NCBI GenBank assembly: GCA_020726505.1
Contig: JAHLEZ010000011.1
Coordinates: 1,798,001-1,862,000, forward strand
DNA: 64,000 nucleotides
Source of the DNA: Leptodontidium sp. MPI-SDFR-AT-0119
Lineage: Eukaryota > Ascomycota > Leotiomycetes > Helotiales > Leptodontidiaceae
Direction of reading: 5' to 3'
In this document: in pieces, positions 32,259 through 42,683 of the stretch
How the letters are laid out: each line of letters starts with the position of its first letter
Position numbering within the stretch: the first letter of the stretch is position 1
Made by a program: the position numbers and the translations under genes
The notes under the pieces: model-generated
Told to the model about the DNA's origin: nothing
What the model saw: the letters and a program-made list of their open reading frames with translations, nothing else
Database searches by the model: none

Positions 32259-33918
32259 TGTTTGAGCCTGGATGTTGCTTGCAGTCTGAGAACGAAGTGG
32301 ATGAAGTGAACACGGTTGAGAATTGAACTTTTCAAAGACAAAAGTCCGTATATATAATCGGGGAATCGGAGACTCAAAAGGGTGGGTCTCCGATCCCCCG
32401 ATGAATCAAAGTTATCAGCGACTCTCATACCTCGGAGTTAAGCCTTCGGAGATTGCGCAGTTATACGGAGGAAGCAACAACATTGCATTTGCCAAGGAGC
32501 ATCTACTACCATGCCTGCACATCGTATCGCAACATACCACTCGAACGTTGCTGAACAATAATTTTCTACATATATTTGTGTACCAATACTAGACTTCAAC
32601 GCAACGGGCTAGGATTCCGTTTGTTTTGAATGTGTGGGGTTGATCTCGCTTAATCATAGTTTGAGAAAGGGGAGATATTTACTTTTAAGTAGAGCACCAC
32701 TTAGCCCAATAAGTTTCGTTGGTCACAGCCCTCAAGCATCACTATATAGGTGAAAATTCCATCCAAGACTCCGGACGAATTAGGGCAAATCAACACAAGA
32801 AAAATTACCAGCGCTGCGTTGAGGCTTCAGCGGATTTTGAAGAACATAACAGGGGCGGGACGAAGCCTCTTAAAGAGCTGTTCATCGGTAGGAAAATGGA
32901 TCACAGCACATGTTGTTTTGCAGGTAAACAGAGAATGAATGAATGAGTGAAAGATTCAATCAACCACGCTGTTAAGCACTGTATTTGAAATTCGAACTGT
33001 TGAAAGTGAATGACAAGGTTATATAAGACCACAACGGTGTATAAACGGGACATATATTGCGCGACATGTTTGACATAATACATATAAATACAAACCAAAG
33101 AAACCTACCGACCTCCACACTACAACCCAACAACTCGCTGTCTTGTTCAACACATACTCGATGGAACGCCTGCTTACCTCAAGCAAAGTCATAAATTTCA
33201 TATTTCATAACGTACCGAAACAAAGAGTTTCACACTTATATAATCAATTGAATTTGTCTTGGGAGTTTGATTTTTAATCACGAAACTATCTTTCATCCGA
33301 CCCTCGCATTGTCCATAACATCAACAGAATTCAACGACAGTGAGATATCCATCTCGACCTAATGCTGTAAAAACACCCACGCTTAGACCTTGGAAAACGA
33401 GATGTACCCAAGTACTTAGCTACCTTAAACTGACAGAATTTCAATATCAGAGGTCGGCAAATTCCCAACTTCAGATTTGAAGTAGGCATGAAACAGATCC
33501 TTCTGGCTGTGTTGAATATCGCTTGAGATAGGAAAAGAGCAACGAGGCCCCTTTTGATTACAAGAGAAAGGCTTGGCCGGTTGAGGCTTTAGTTCTTAGA
33601 CATAGAAGGGATAGATATGAAAGTCGACTAGAAGGCAAAAAATTAGTGAATGATAAGATATACATGGCTTTTTTGGAAGGATCGAGGCCGGTTGATAATG
33701 GGCCAAGAAGTGACACGACGCAAAATATTAATTACAAACCTGATATCTTTAGGAGTACATTTAAGGGAAATTGCCTAGTGTCTAGGAACGTAGGGCGCAA
33801 TGCGCTCTCAAGTGGTATTGAGTGGTGTCCGAAACTCCTATATATTACACCCCGAACTGCTTATGCAATGCCCTTAAACTCCCAATGCTAAAAATTACTT
33901 GATACTATCACACCACCA
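32259..33918. other. Long intergenic region, no gene supported
   Basis: 1.66 kb between the reductase start and the OMA1 3' end. It is AT-rich with many short frames and holds nothing recognisable apart from the presumed reductase promoter at its left end. Confidence 0.4.
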
Positions 33919-35151
33919 TCATTCATTCTTGAACATATCTAACCATGCATTGCCCTTGAAAGCAGTCTTAAAGCCCTCAGAGTAGCCCAGTGTAACTGCA
34001 CACTCGCTCCCACTTCTCGCAGCCTCGGCCTTTGGTAGCCATTCTTGCATTTGAGTAATCCGATGTGAGTTCTATATCACGTTAGCATATCAATCCTCTT
34101 ATCCTAGGTCAAAAATATAGAGTACGTACCGACGGGTGAGTAGACAGCCATTCCGGCATATCCTGATCTTTCTGCGCAATCTCCATGCGCTGCCACACTT
34201 TGACAGCTTCCTGTGGATTATAACAACTCTGCGCCATCATCATCAAGCCGATATAATCCGCCTCACTCTCCTGTTTCCTCGAAGCCGGTCTCGCGAGTCC
34301 GAGATCCATGGCCATATCTCCCAGCACTCGCCCAAGTCCCATCGTATACCCTGTGCTGTCGAGGAATATGAAGAGAAAGCGTAGAGGAGCTAGCATGACC
34401 ATACTACTCATACTTTCCGACGCATGTCGTGCTAGGTTATGTGCGATTTCGTGACCGAGGATAGCTGCGAGTCCGTCATCGTTCTTTGCAATGGGGAGGA
34501 TGCCAGTGTAGACGAAGACTTTACCACCGGGTATCACAAAGGCATTGCATTCTTTGCATGTTAGTCTAATTCCCCAGATAACTAAATTAACAACATACCA
34601 GGCGAATCTATAACATGGACTTCCCAATCAACATGTTCCAGCCCACTAGCAGGTATCAATTTCTCCATAACCCTATGCACCATCTTCGTCCTACGATCCC
34701 AGTCGGGGAGAATCGAGCGTGCATTCTCCTGCATTATCATCTGATACATGCGTCTCCCTTCCGCTTCAACCGTAGCATCGCTATAACAATTGAATCTCCT
34801 CCTGCCGGACACTGGGACTTCTTCCAGATTTGAGACGTAGAAGATTGTTACGGAGCCACCTGCTAATATGAATATCCATTTCGAGGTTGGGCTACGAACT
34901 GCCCTGGATATCTGCTCGGTGGTGATAAGTGGTTTCGCGTGCCGTATTTGTTCGGGGTCGTATCTGTAGTGTACTACTCGTTGAGGCTTTCGAGGAGGTG
35001 GCGGAGGGGGATATCGATTCCATTCTGATTGATATCGTCGCGGGGTGAATGATGGTCGTATTAATCGGGGTATTGAAGCTCGAGGAAGAGCTCGTGGTGT
35101 TGATCGCGGTACTGCCCGTAGTGCGCTCCTGAGGAGCGCTCGTGATAACAT
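33919..35151 (-). CDS. oma1: Mitochondrial inner-membrane metalloprotease OMA1 (peptidase M48)
   Basis: Exons 35151-34599, 34551-34130 and 34071-33919 give 375 residues. A strongly basic, Arg/Ala/Ser-rich presequence (MLSRALLRSALRAVPRS) and a Pro-rich linker precede one membrane span (KWIFILAGGSVTIFYVS) and the VPVSGRRRFN motif. The catalytic part has ECNAFVIPGGKVFVYTG, the zinc motif HEIAH with a distal Glu in QESEADYIG, and the LSTHPSNSHRI closure formed across the last splice. By family knowledge OMA1 is a stress-activated protease of the inner membrane, involved in turnover of membrane proteins and dynamin-like GTPase processing. All catalytic residues are present. Confidence 0.93.
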
Positions 35152-35390
35152 GCCGTAAAGATATAGTGAAGTATGGGAATTGCTTTCAAGTCACCACGAG
35201 TCTTTGTTTGACTTCAGCCTTCACTTAGTCAGCCTCAGCCTTTTCGGTTAAACTTCGGCATCCGCCATGCACCTACGTCATAGCACACCATCCAGGTACA
35301 TAGCCAAGCAATCGAACATAAACATGCCACCAGACTCCTCTCTCCTCACTCACTCAAACCCAAACAAACAACTCTCAGAATACGTTCAAA
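35152..35390. promoter_or_regulatory. Divergent promoter region (oma1 / kelch gene)
   Basis: 239 bp between two divergent start codons. No specific element is recognised. The role is inferred from layout. Confidence 0.45.
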
Positions 35391-36731
35391 ATGATGGAGG
35401 CAGCAGCAACAACAGCAACCGCTATCCGCGGTCTCTTCAAATCAACACACCCTGTCAAGGCGAAATGGGAGCGTATCAACAGCACCCCGCTGCCCCGCTC
35501 ATCCCATAGTCTCTCTGTGATCGCAGGACGAGCATATATCTTCGGCGGTGAGGTCAATCCGCGAGAGCCAGTCGACAATGATATGCATATAATCACACTA
35601 CCATACGATTCCTTTTCCTCCGCCGACTATCGAACCATCCCTCCGAAACCCGAAACTGCTGGCGGAGAGGTGCCGGAGAAGAGAGTAGGACATACAGCTG
35701 TGGTCATTGGAGAGAGGATATTCGTATGGGGCGGAAGAGGGGGGAAGGATATGAAGCCATTGGAGGAGAAGGGAAGAATTTGGGTTTACGATACGAGGAC
35801 GGATACTTGGTCGTTTCTTGACCCTACGCCAGGAACGCCATTCCCAGAGGCACGATCATATCATTCAAGTCTTGCAATTGACAAGCCCGAACCAGGAAAT
35901 ATGAAGAGTGTGAAGATTGATAATGCAACCGAGCTTCCAAAGGCAGGAACAATTGCAGAGTCGGCGCAGACGGACGAGGAGAAGGGTGGATATGGAACGT
36001 TCTTTGTGCATGCTGGATGTCCGGCGAGTGGTAGGACGAATGATCTCTGGGGATTTGACGTGATGAGTCGAACTTGGAAGGAATTTCCTTCAGCGCCTGG
36101 AAATCCGAGAGGCGGAACGTCGATCGCTGTCTCGAAGAATAGGATTTATCGATATGGAGGCTTCAATGGTACAGGTGAGGAGGGTGGCAAGATTGATATA
36201 TTGGAGTTGGGTCTGGATACATTCTCTAGTATAGGTGCTTCTAGCGAAGCCGCGATTGTCGCGAAAGGCAATTGGGAGACGTTGAACTTTGAGGAGGAGA
36301 GTATGAACTTCCCAGGGAATAGGAGTGTAGCTGGTCTACTAGCGATCACAACGGGAATGGGAAGAGAATACTTGGTGTTGTTGCTTGGAGAGAGAGATCC
36401 TAGCAGTGATGGACATAATGCTGCTGGGAAGTTCTGGGGCGATGTTTGGACTTTTCAATGTCCGCCTCGGGGAATGACTGGTGCGAGTTTCAAGGATGCT
36501 ACTTGGCAAGCTCTTGGCAAGGAGACTGGAGATGGCCAGTGGAGTGTGATGGAAGTTGCAGATGCTGAGGGTGTTGAGGGAGAAGATGTCCATAATTTGG
36601 TGCCTTCTCAGAGGGGATGGTTTGCATCTTCAACAATGGGAGACCTGGATGCTAGTGGAATCGTATTGTGGGGTGGATTGAATGGGAAGAATGAACGGGA
36701 GAGTGATGGATGGATTCTGAGGATTGAATGA
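35391..36731 (+). CDS. Kelch-repeat protein
   Basis: Single exon of 446 residues. Two tandem ATGs (35391, 35394) start the frame. Kelch-type blades are visible: PRSSHSLSVIAGRAYIFGGE, KRVGHTAVVIGERIFVWGGRG followed by IWVYDTRTDTWSF, then EARSYHSSLAI, NDLWGFDVMSRTWKEF, PRGGTSIAVSKNRIYRYGGFNG, and a final WFASSTMGDLDASGIVLWGGLNG. This predicts a six-bladed beta-propeller, probably a protein-interaction scaffold. There is no signal peptide, BTB, F-box or catalytic domain. It resembles uncharacterised single-domain fungal kelch proteins of the galactose-oxidase-propeller superfamily. Partner unknown. Confidence 0.85.
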   Translation: MMEAAATTATAIRGLFKSTHPVKAKWERINSTPLPRSSHSLSVIAGRAYIFGGEVNPREPVDNDMHIITLPYDSFSSADYRTIPPKPETAGGEVPEKRVGHTAVVIGERIFVWGGRGGKDMKPLEEKGRIWVYDTRTDTWSFLDPTPGTPFPEARSYHSSLAIDKPEPGNMKSVKIDNATELPKAGTIAESAQTDEEKGGYGTFFVHAGCPASGRTNDLWGFDVMSRTWKEFPSAPGNPRGGTSIAVSKNRIYRYGGFNGTGEEGGKIDILELGLDTFSSIGASSEAAIVAKGNWETLNFEEESMNFPGNRSVAGLLAITTGMGREYLVLLLGERDPSSDGHNAAGKFWGDVWTFQCPPRGMTGASFKDATWQALGKETGDGQWSVMEVADAEGVEGEDVHNLVPSQRGWFASSTMGDLDASGIVLWGGLNGKNERESDGWILRIE

Positions 36732-37156
36732 TGGATGATAGATGACTAACAGAATAGAATGACCGAGCCTGAAAAGCAATTACGACTCAAAAATAGCAAT
36801 GCAATTTACAATTGTCTATTATCTCCCACTCTCTAGATAGGTACCTATGCTGCCGTTGTATTCCGCTTCGGCTATCGCCTATTTTGGAGAGCTATTCAAC
36901 AGCTATCTTTCAGCCCTCCACTCTTGTGCCGCCTCACAACCATCAATCAAAACTACTACTACAAGCCAACCTGCAACGCCTCTCTCCCTCTCTCATCTCA
37001 GGGAACTTGAAACTCAGCAAGAGAGACAGAGAGAAAGAGACAAAGAGAAAGACCCAAAAGAACGTTGCAGGTTCGGCCTCTAAAGCTCAATTGCTACCCA
37101 CTAACCCCCCCCTCCATTCAGAATCCTCATCCACCAACCTAAATCAAACCAACAAG
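36732..37156. other. Intergenic / 5' leader of the deaminase gene
   Basis: 425 bp. The deaminase frame is open far upstream (to 36812), and a short upstream frame in another register (36847-37083) is present, rich in GAGA/AAGA. These are best read as leader sequence rather than coding. Confidence 0.35.
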
Positions 37157-37931
37157 ATGGCCTCCGAAGCAGCACTTACCTCTTCCGCCGCAAGAGAAAT
37201 CGCCCCTCACCTCTTCCCAGACCGCAAACTCATCACCAAAGCCCAGATAGACGCTGGCATCAACGTGTGCCTCGGCATCCAGCGGCGGGCAGTGACGTTC
37301 GGGAAAAGACCTTTCGCGGCGTGTTTGTTAGGTCCGGATAATGAAACGGTGCTTCTGATGCATCAGAGTGTGGATCAGGTTAATCATGCTGAGGCAAGTT
37401 TTCTTGCTTTTCTCTTTTTCTCCTACGTTTTTAGGTATTAGCTGGGGAGAGTCCAAGTGGAAGCTTTTCGCGGGGATTACTGAGAGGTGATGTTGGAAGG
37501 TGTACTAACTCAATTGATGAAAATAGAGCTCTCTAGCTAGACTGGCATACTCCCATTACTCGAAAGAATATCTCTGGCAATGCACACTCGTCAGTACATG
37601 GGAGCCTTGCGCTATGTGTTCTGGTATGTCTCCCTCCCTCTCGTCCGTCCACTTCCCCCCTTATTCCCAAAATCACCACCACTAACATATTTTCCTCCTC
37701 TCAGCAACGATATACTGGGCACATATCGGGCGAGTAATCTACGCCGCAACCAATGAACAGCTCGCCACCCTGACCGGCCCAGGCAATAAAGAGAACTTCA
37801 CTATGAAGTGGCATACGAGAGATATTTTGCTGGATCAGCAGAAGGATGTTGAGGTTATTGGGCCGGTTGAGGGGATGGATAAGGTGGTTGTTGAAGAGAG
37901 TGATTTGTACTGGAGTAAGACTAGAGTATAG
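37157..37931 (+). CDS. Cytidine/deoxycytidylate-deaminase-like zinc enzyme
   Basis: Exons 37157-37393, 37527-37623 and 37705-37931 give 186 residues. The zinc/catalytic motifs are HAE (first ligand His and the proton-shuttle Glu, at the end of exon 1) and EPCAMC (PCxxC, exon 2). The flanking SATIYWAHIGRVIYAATNEQL fits the CDA/guanine deaminase fold. Intron 1 begins GCAAGT, a GC-AG intron, directly after the HAE codons. It has a TACTAAC branch site at 37503. The segment KRPFAACLLGPDNETVLLMHQS is usual for tRNA/guanine-deaminase-type proteins in fungi. The natural substrate (nucleobase, nucleotide or tRNA adenosine) cannot be decided. MASEAALTSS was taken as start because of its context and the domain length. 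Confidence 0.82.
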
Positions 37932-38551
37932 ATAGAGGAGGAAGATTAGGGAATTGGGTGTTAAGAAAGGTGGCTTTGGATGAGAGAGATGTAGTTGAGA
38001 AAGGTTGATCGATGCTTGGGATGGAGGGGTAAATAGAGGGGTTGTGGAAGGGTAATTTTACCCCTGAAACGAAGTCATGTCAAGAGTAAACAGAATAAAA
38101 ACTAAATTTCAATTAAAGCTATCAAAACTGTTTAGGTACGTACAACTCGTCAGCCCACTCTAATACTGAAATATATGAAACCTTCCTAATAAATTTAGTA
38201 GCTATCCACTACAGTATCTCCACAAAGTCTCACCACAAGGCTGTGCTGCGCCTTACGTAAATTTCGACTCATAATGATGAACCTAACTCGACTTACTCCC
38301 AACTACTTTTGGGACAAACCCATAATTCAATCCAAAGACTTTTCCGGTCGTTTGGCCTATCATCTTCTTGTGTATTCGACACAGGGATGGGGTCAAGTAA
38401 GCTTCATCTACCGCATCCACTATTGAAAGTCCAGCTCCGAAAGTGGAGCAAATAACAAGTGATTTCCAGGTCAGAGAATGCCAGTCCCCATGGAAATTAT
38501 ATAAACAAAGCTGAATACCTCACTAGATAAACTTTAATAGCATCAATCAAG
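37932..38551. other. Intergenic region
   Basis: 620 bp between two same-strand genes. Nothing recognised. It presumably contains the acyltransferase promoter. Confidence 0.4.
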
Positions 38552-40366
38552 ATGCCTTCTACCCTAGATATCCAAGTCCAATCGACCAGCACAATCTTCC
38601 CCTCTATGCCACTCAACAACCCCACAACAACAGCCCTCTCAATCCTTGACAACACCTCCGCAAACTTCGCCCGCTGCGCAGCAATTTGGTACTTCCCACC
38701 CCCTACCTCAGCTTCACCACTCGCTCCAAACGACCTCGCAACCTCCCTCTCGCACACCCTCAACTCCTACCGTCCATGGTGCGGTCGTCTCTCCTACACA
38801 TCCTCCCCTTTCACAACCCATGGTCCCCAATCGACCCGCTACCAACGCATATCAACAACCTACAACACCCCTAAAGATATCGGCATCCCCCTCACAGTCG
38901 CCACCTCTCCTCACCCACTGTCCCTCTTCCTCCCATCCGTCAGGACCCGGAAAACATCTCTCAAAGCTTGGAACGCATCCGAAAGCTTCCCCTCATCTAC
39001 TCTCCTCCCGACCACAAAACTCTCCCTCTCATCCCCCTCCGCCCCAGCAGACTCTCCAAATGTAGTCATTCAACTCACGTCCTTCGCCTGCGGGAGTATG
39101 GCGATAGGAATAGCTATCACGCATTGTCTAGCTGACGCATTATCCCTCTCGAGATTCGCTAGTGATTGGGCACTCACTACTCGTTCGCTCACTCCATCAA
39201 AAACATCACCCTCACTGCCACCAAACCTCCCGGAACTTTCTCCAATTTTCGACCCGCAGAGATTGGATGCTCATGCAGCAGGTGATATCAGAGGACCTCC
39301 TGACGAGGAGAATCAGAGGAAAGCGAGGGAGTTGCCGCAGCATCGATACGATTGGTATACTCCAGTATCAGGCCAACCCTGGCCGAATCCCAAACCGGAG
39401 GACTTCAACGATGCTGTTAAGCAAGCGGCTATGAAATATGAAGTGGGATTGAGTCCTAGTATCCCCATTCCGTGGGGGCAATGGGATACTACTCTCCCAG
39501 TGGCACATCGTCTTTTACATTTCTCGAAAGAGGAAATCCTCGCGATTCACAAGACCGCGAGCACAAACACGAACACAAGTCCGAGCTTGATTGCTAAAGG
39601 AGAACACGACGGGAAGATATCAAAACACGATGCCCTACTCGCGCATCTCTGGTCTTTAATCATCACATCCCGCAACCTACCAGAGGGAACGACTTCTTAC
39701 CTTGATCTCACTTTCGGGGTACGCGCGCGTGTGGAACCTCCTTTACCCGATGGGTTTCTTGGGAGTCCGATTATGCATGTTGCGGTCCCTTCTACTTCCA
39801 CCTTGTTATCTTTTCCCACCTCCACCTCTTCCTCAGCTCCCTCCCCCGAAGATGTGGTTGAAGATGGAAGTGTGGATGGAGATGTAAGTGTCGGTGTTCT
39901 AGCGAGGAGAATAAGGAGTTATCTAAGCAAATTCGGCCCTGAGGAAATAAGTTACATCCTTCATGACCGGGCATCCGAAATCGCCCCACAGCGACTTTGG
40001 GGTGCGTGTCTGGGAAGGGAGCATGTGCTTTTGACTACTTGGGTGCATTCGGGTGTTTATGATGTTGTGTTTGCTGAGGGGTGCAGGGCAGTGTGGGTTG
40101 AAGCTGTGGTTAGTCCTCCCTCCTCCCTCCTATTCTCCCCGGGCCGCCTTTTTATTTATTCTCCTTCTGGGAGAAAAGATACTAATGTATTCGAAATACA
40201 GATGCCACCTCTTGATGGGCTAGTGGAGATTATGGAAGCGCCTAGAGAGGAGAAGATGAGGGAGGGCGGGAGTTGGATTGACGATGGTGCAGATGTCAGT
40301 ATATTCCTAGAAGCATCGGCGATGGAGAGGTTGTTGAGAAAGCCAGGGCTTTGGGGTGGGGTTTAG
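38552..40366 (+). CDS. BAHD-like acyltransferase (transferase family PF02458)
   Basis: Exons 38552-40108 and 40202-40366 give 573 residues. The HxxxD catalytic motif occurs as THCLADALS, preceded by the usual QLTSFACGSMAIGIAI strand. The DFGWG-like structural motif of plant BAHD enzymes is not obvious. The region VFAEGCRAVWVEAV joined across the splice to MPPLDGLVEIMEAP matches fungal trichothecene-acetyltransferase-like members. The 93-nt intron is a multiple of three and stop-free, so an unspliced 604-residue reading also exists. The N-terminus (LSILDNTSANFARCAAIWYF) is typical. These enzymes move acyl groups from CoA to alcohols or amines. No secondary-metabolite backbone gene is seen nearby, so the substrate is unknown. 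Confidence 0.82.
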   Translation: MPSTLDIQVQSTSTIFPSMPLNNPTTTALSILDNTSANFARCAAIWYFPPPTSASPLAPNDLATSLSHTLNSYRPWCGRLSYTSSPFTTHGPQSTRYQRISTTYNTPKDIGIPLTVATSPHPLSLFLPSVRTRKTSLKAWNASESFPSSTLLPTTKLSLSSPSAPADSPNVVIQLTSFACGSMAIGIAITHCLADALSLSRFASDWALTTRSLTPSKTSPSLPPNLPELSPIFDPQRLDAHAAGDIRGPPDEENQRKARELPQHRYDWYTPVSGQPWPNPKPEDFNDAVKQAAMKYEVGLSPSIPIPWGQWDTTLPVAHRLLHFSKEEILAIHKTASTNTNTSPSLIAKGEHDGKISKHDALLAHLWSLIITSRNLPEGTTSYLDLTFGVRARVEPPLPDGFLGSPIMHVAVPSTSTLLSFPTSTSSSAPSPEDVVEDGSVDGDVSVGVLARRIRSYLSKFGPEEISYILHDRASEIAPQRLWGACLGREHVLLTTWVHSGVYDVVFAEGCRAVWVEAVVSPPSSLLFSPGRLFIYSPSGRKDTNVFEIQMPPLDGLVEIMEAPREEKMREGGSWIDDGADVSIFLEASAMERLLRKPGLWGGV

Positions 40367-40445
40367 TTGGGAGAATATAAGGTGGGTGGGTTGCGTGAAG
40401 TGACCTACTGGTTCAAGTACGTGAAGTAAAGAAACCCCTATTCTT

Positions 40446-40798
40446 CGTCCGCCCTCGAATTGCGACTCGTATAGTGATAAAAAATGCTTCCGCCTGCGAT
40501 GTGTCTTAAAAATACCTCCACCTTCGAACTGCGACCCGTAACTAAAGAAGCCTGCGCCTACGTAGAAAAAGCCCCTCCGCTTGCGCAAAAAAGAGACCTC
40601 TTCCTCCGAGAGGTAAACAAAGAAGCCTCCGCCTTGGAACTGCGACGTGCAGCAAAACCTTTGAAATACGATATATGATTAAAAGGCCCTCCACTCGAGC
40701 TAGGGACCCTCCGCCAAAACTGCGATGTAAAACAAAACAATTGAATAAAAATATATCAGAAAAGACCCTCCGCTCGAAACTGCGATGTGCAACAAAAG
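40446..40798. repeat. Degenerate interspersed minisatellite
   Basis: At least five imperfect copies of a ~25-32-bp unit with core CCTCCGCCTTCGAACTGCGA plus a GTGCAACAAAA-like end. Copies begin near 40446, 40515, 40626, 40708 and 40767, with partial copies near 40486 and 40570. Spacing is irregular (59-111 bp), so this is a decayed array rather than a clean tandem repeat. It lies just 3' of the acyltransferase gene. Confidence 0.65.
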
Positions 40799-41473
40799 AT
40801 TTCGACATGGGTAAGTAAGTCACTAGCGAGGGCGGGTGAATGCTTAAAATAATCTAATTGAATACTGTAGATCCAGAGGTGGGTAGGTAGGGATGGAGAG
40901 GTTTGTTAATGGATGAAAAATAGGATACGATAGTGGATTACAGTGAGCGAAATTGTAAGGGAAGGGAAGGGGGCGAGAGGATCAGCTGGTAAGACATGAC
41001 TGAGAGGTCGAGGGAATAAACGCTAATACAACAGAGAGAAAACAAGAAATAGAATAAGTGAGCAAGAATAAAAAGGAGAAATACCAGATACCGAGGATAT
41101 CTTATGGCTCAGAGAGTCAAAAAGGAATTGTAGTGGAAATCAACAAGAAACAATTTTCACAGTTGAGTTGAAAAGAGGAGTGAAATCTCGCTTAAGGGAA
41201 AAAAACCAACTGCAGATTGATAGAGCAAGATCAGGTATGTAGAATACAATATTTTATTTCATTCATTTTCTCTCTCTTTTTCTTCATGTCATCATAAAAT
41301 TACAGTGCATTTACTCATTAAATCCCATGCAAGCCCCATTCCATCCCGCCCAAGTCTTGTTGAAGAGAAAAAGCGATCCGATTACGAGGTCCCCTCTCTT
41401 CGGGTATCCAAACAAACATGCAGGGTGGGCGGATGATGAAGTATCAAGAAGCAAGGTAGAGGTGTGAGTCGCT
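40799..41473. other. Intergenic region
   Basis: 675 bp, purine-rich on the plus strand (GA- and AA-rich between 40920 and 41210). No gene. It lies downstream of both flanking genes. Confidence 0.4.
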
Positions 41474-42683
41474 CTACTGGTGGGTAGCGTTTCCACCGTA
41501 GGTCTTGGATCCATCGCGGTCGGAATCGACACGCTGTATAGTTGTTAGTCTCCAATCCAAAACTCAAATATCTTCGAAGTACCCATTCGGATACGAAAAG
41601 AGGAGTGAAAATTGCTGGGGAAACACTTACAGGATCAATCTTATTCAACAAGTCGCTGTTATGAGGCCCGGCAGTATTCTGCGCCGTTCCGGAGCCAGCT
41701 GTGGCATGGGAGCCGGAAGCACCAAACACGCCACCGGTGTTAGCGCCGTGTCTGTTTCCCTTTCCGTCGAGATCGGAATCGACTCTTGGGTCGGCCTTGT
41801 TGGCGAGGTTGGAGTCGTGAGGTCCGGCGTTGGTGGATGAGGAGATGCCGCCGTGTGTGCCAGTGTGTGTGCCTGTGTGGTTGCCTGCGTGGGTTCCAGA
41901 GTAGCCTGAGGTCCCTGTCGTGCCAGTCGTACCGCCTACGCGCTTGGAACCATCGAGGTCGGAATCGACGCGTGGATCGACCTTATTGGCGAGGTTGGAG
42001 GAATGGGGTCCGGCTGTGGCGTTGGTGTTGGAGTTGTAGGCACCGGTGGAGTGAGTGTTTGACGAACCCAAGCCAGTCGAGTGGGTGTTGGTTGAGCCGT
42101 AACCTGTACCAGTAACACCAGTTCCAGTGTGTCTGTTTGAACCGTCGAGATCAGAATCGACTCTTGGATCGGCTTTGTTGGCTAGGTTGGATGAATGAGG
42201 ACCAGCTGTGGTGTTTGATGATCCTAGACCGGTTGAGTGAGTGTTGGACGAGCCCAGTCCGGTGGAGTGAGCACCAGCAGTGGTGTTTGATGATCCTAGA
42301 CCGGTTGAGTGAGTGTTGGATGAGCCCAGTCCGGTGGAGTGAGCAGCACGTCCATCGCGGTCTGAATCAATACGGGGATCTAGAAAATGTATTAGCTATT
42401 TGATCATCTATAGGTTGCGAGGGGGCGAAGTGGAGAGGAGCGAGGAAGAAGTAGAGGGGTTTTCGGCTCGGAAGCGCGTGGGAGGGAGGAATTTGAACTC
42501 ACCAGCCTTATTGGCAATGTTTGAATCGTGAGGTCCGTGGTTAGTCGAACCAGATAGTGCGGAAGAAGTGTTGTGGTTTCCAGTTACACCAGAAGTGTGT
42601 GTGGTGGAAGTACCAGTGGTGTGAGTGGTATCAGTCTTGTCGTGATGAAGGGCATCCTTGACTTTGTTGATGATGGAAGACAT
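41474..42683 (-). CDS. Hydrophilic repeat protein with DPRVDSDLDG modules
   Basis: Exons 42683-42503, 42379-41631 and 41533-41474 give 329 residues. The N-terminus MSSIINKVKDALHHDK is amphipathic. The rest is Gly/Ser/Thr/Asn/His-rich and built of two repeat types: five copies of a DPR(I/V)DSD(L/R)DG module, usually preceded by GPHxSNLANK, and several copies of a HSTGLGSSNT nonapeptide-like unit. Both introns fall at the start of a DPR module, within about five nucleotides of the same point. There is no signal peptide or membrane span. The protein should be largely disordered and resembles abundant fungal repeat proteins often labelled cell surface protein or LEA-like. The label is weak because no secretion signal is present. 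A stress or desiccation role is only an inference. Confidence 0.75.
42209..42345. repeat. 72-bp direct tandem repeat inside the repeat-protein gene
   Basis: Two nearly identical copies, 42209-42280 and 42281-42345 (second truncated), differ by a single C/T at the GGACGAG/GGATGAG position. The period of 72 bp equals 24 codons, so copy-number change would keep frame. It encodes two HSTGLGSSNT units per copy. Confidence 0.8.
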
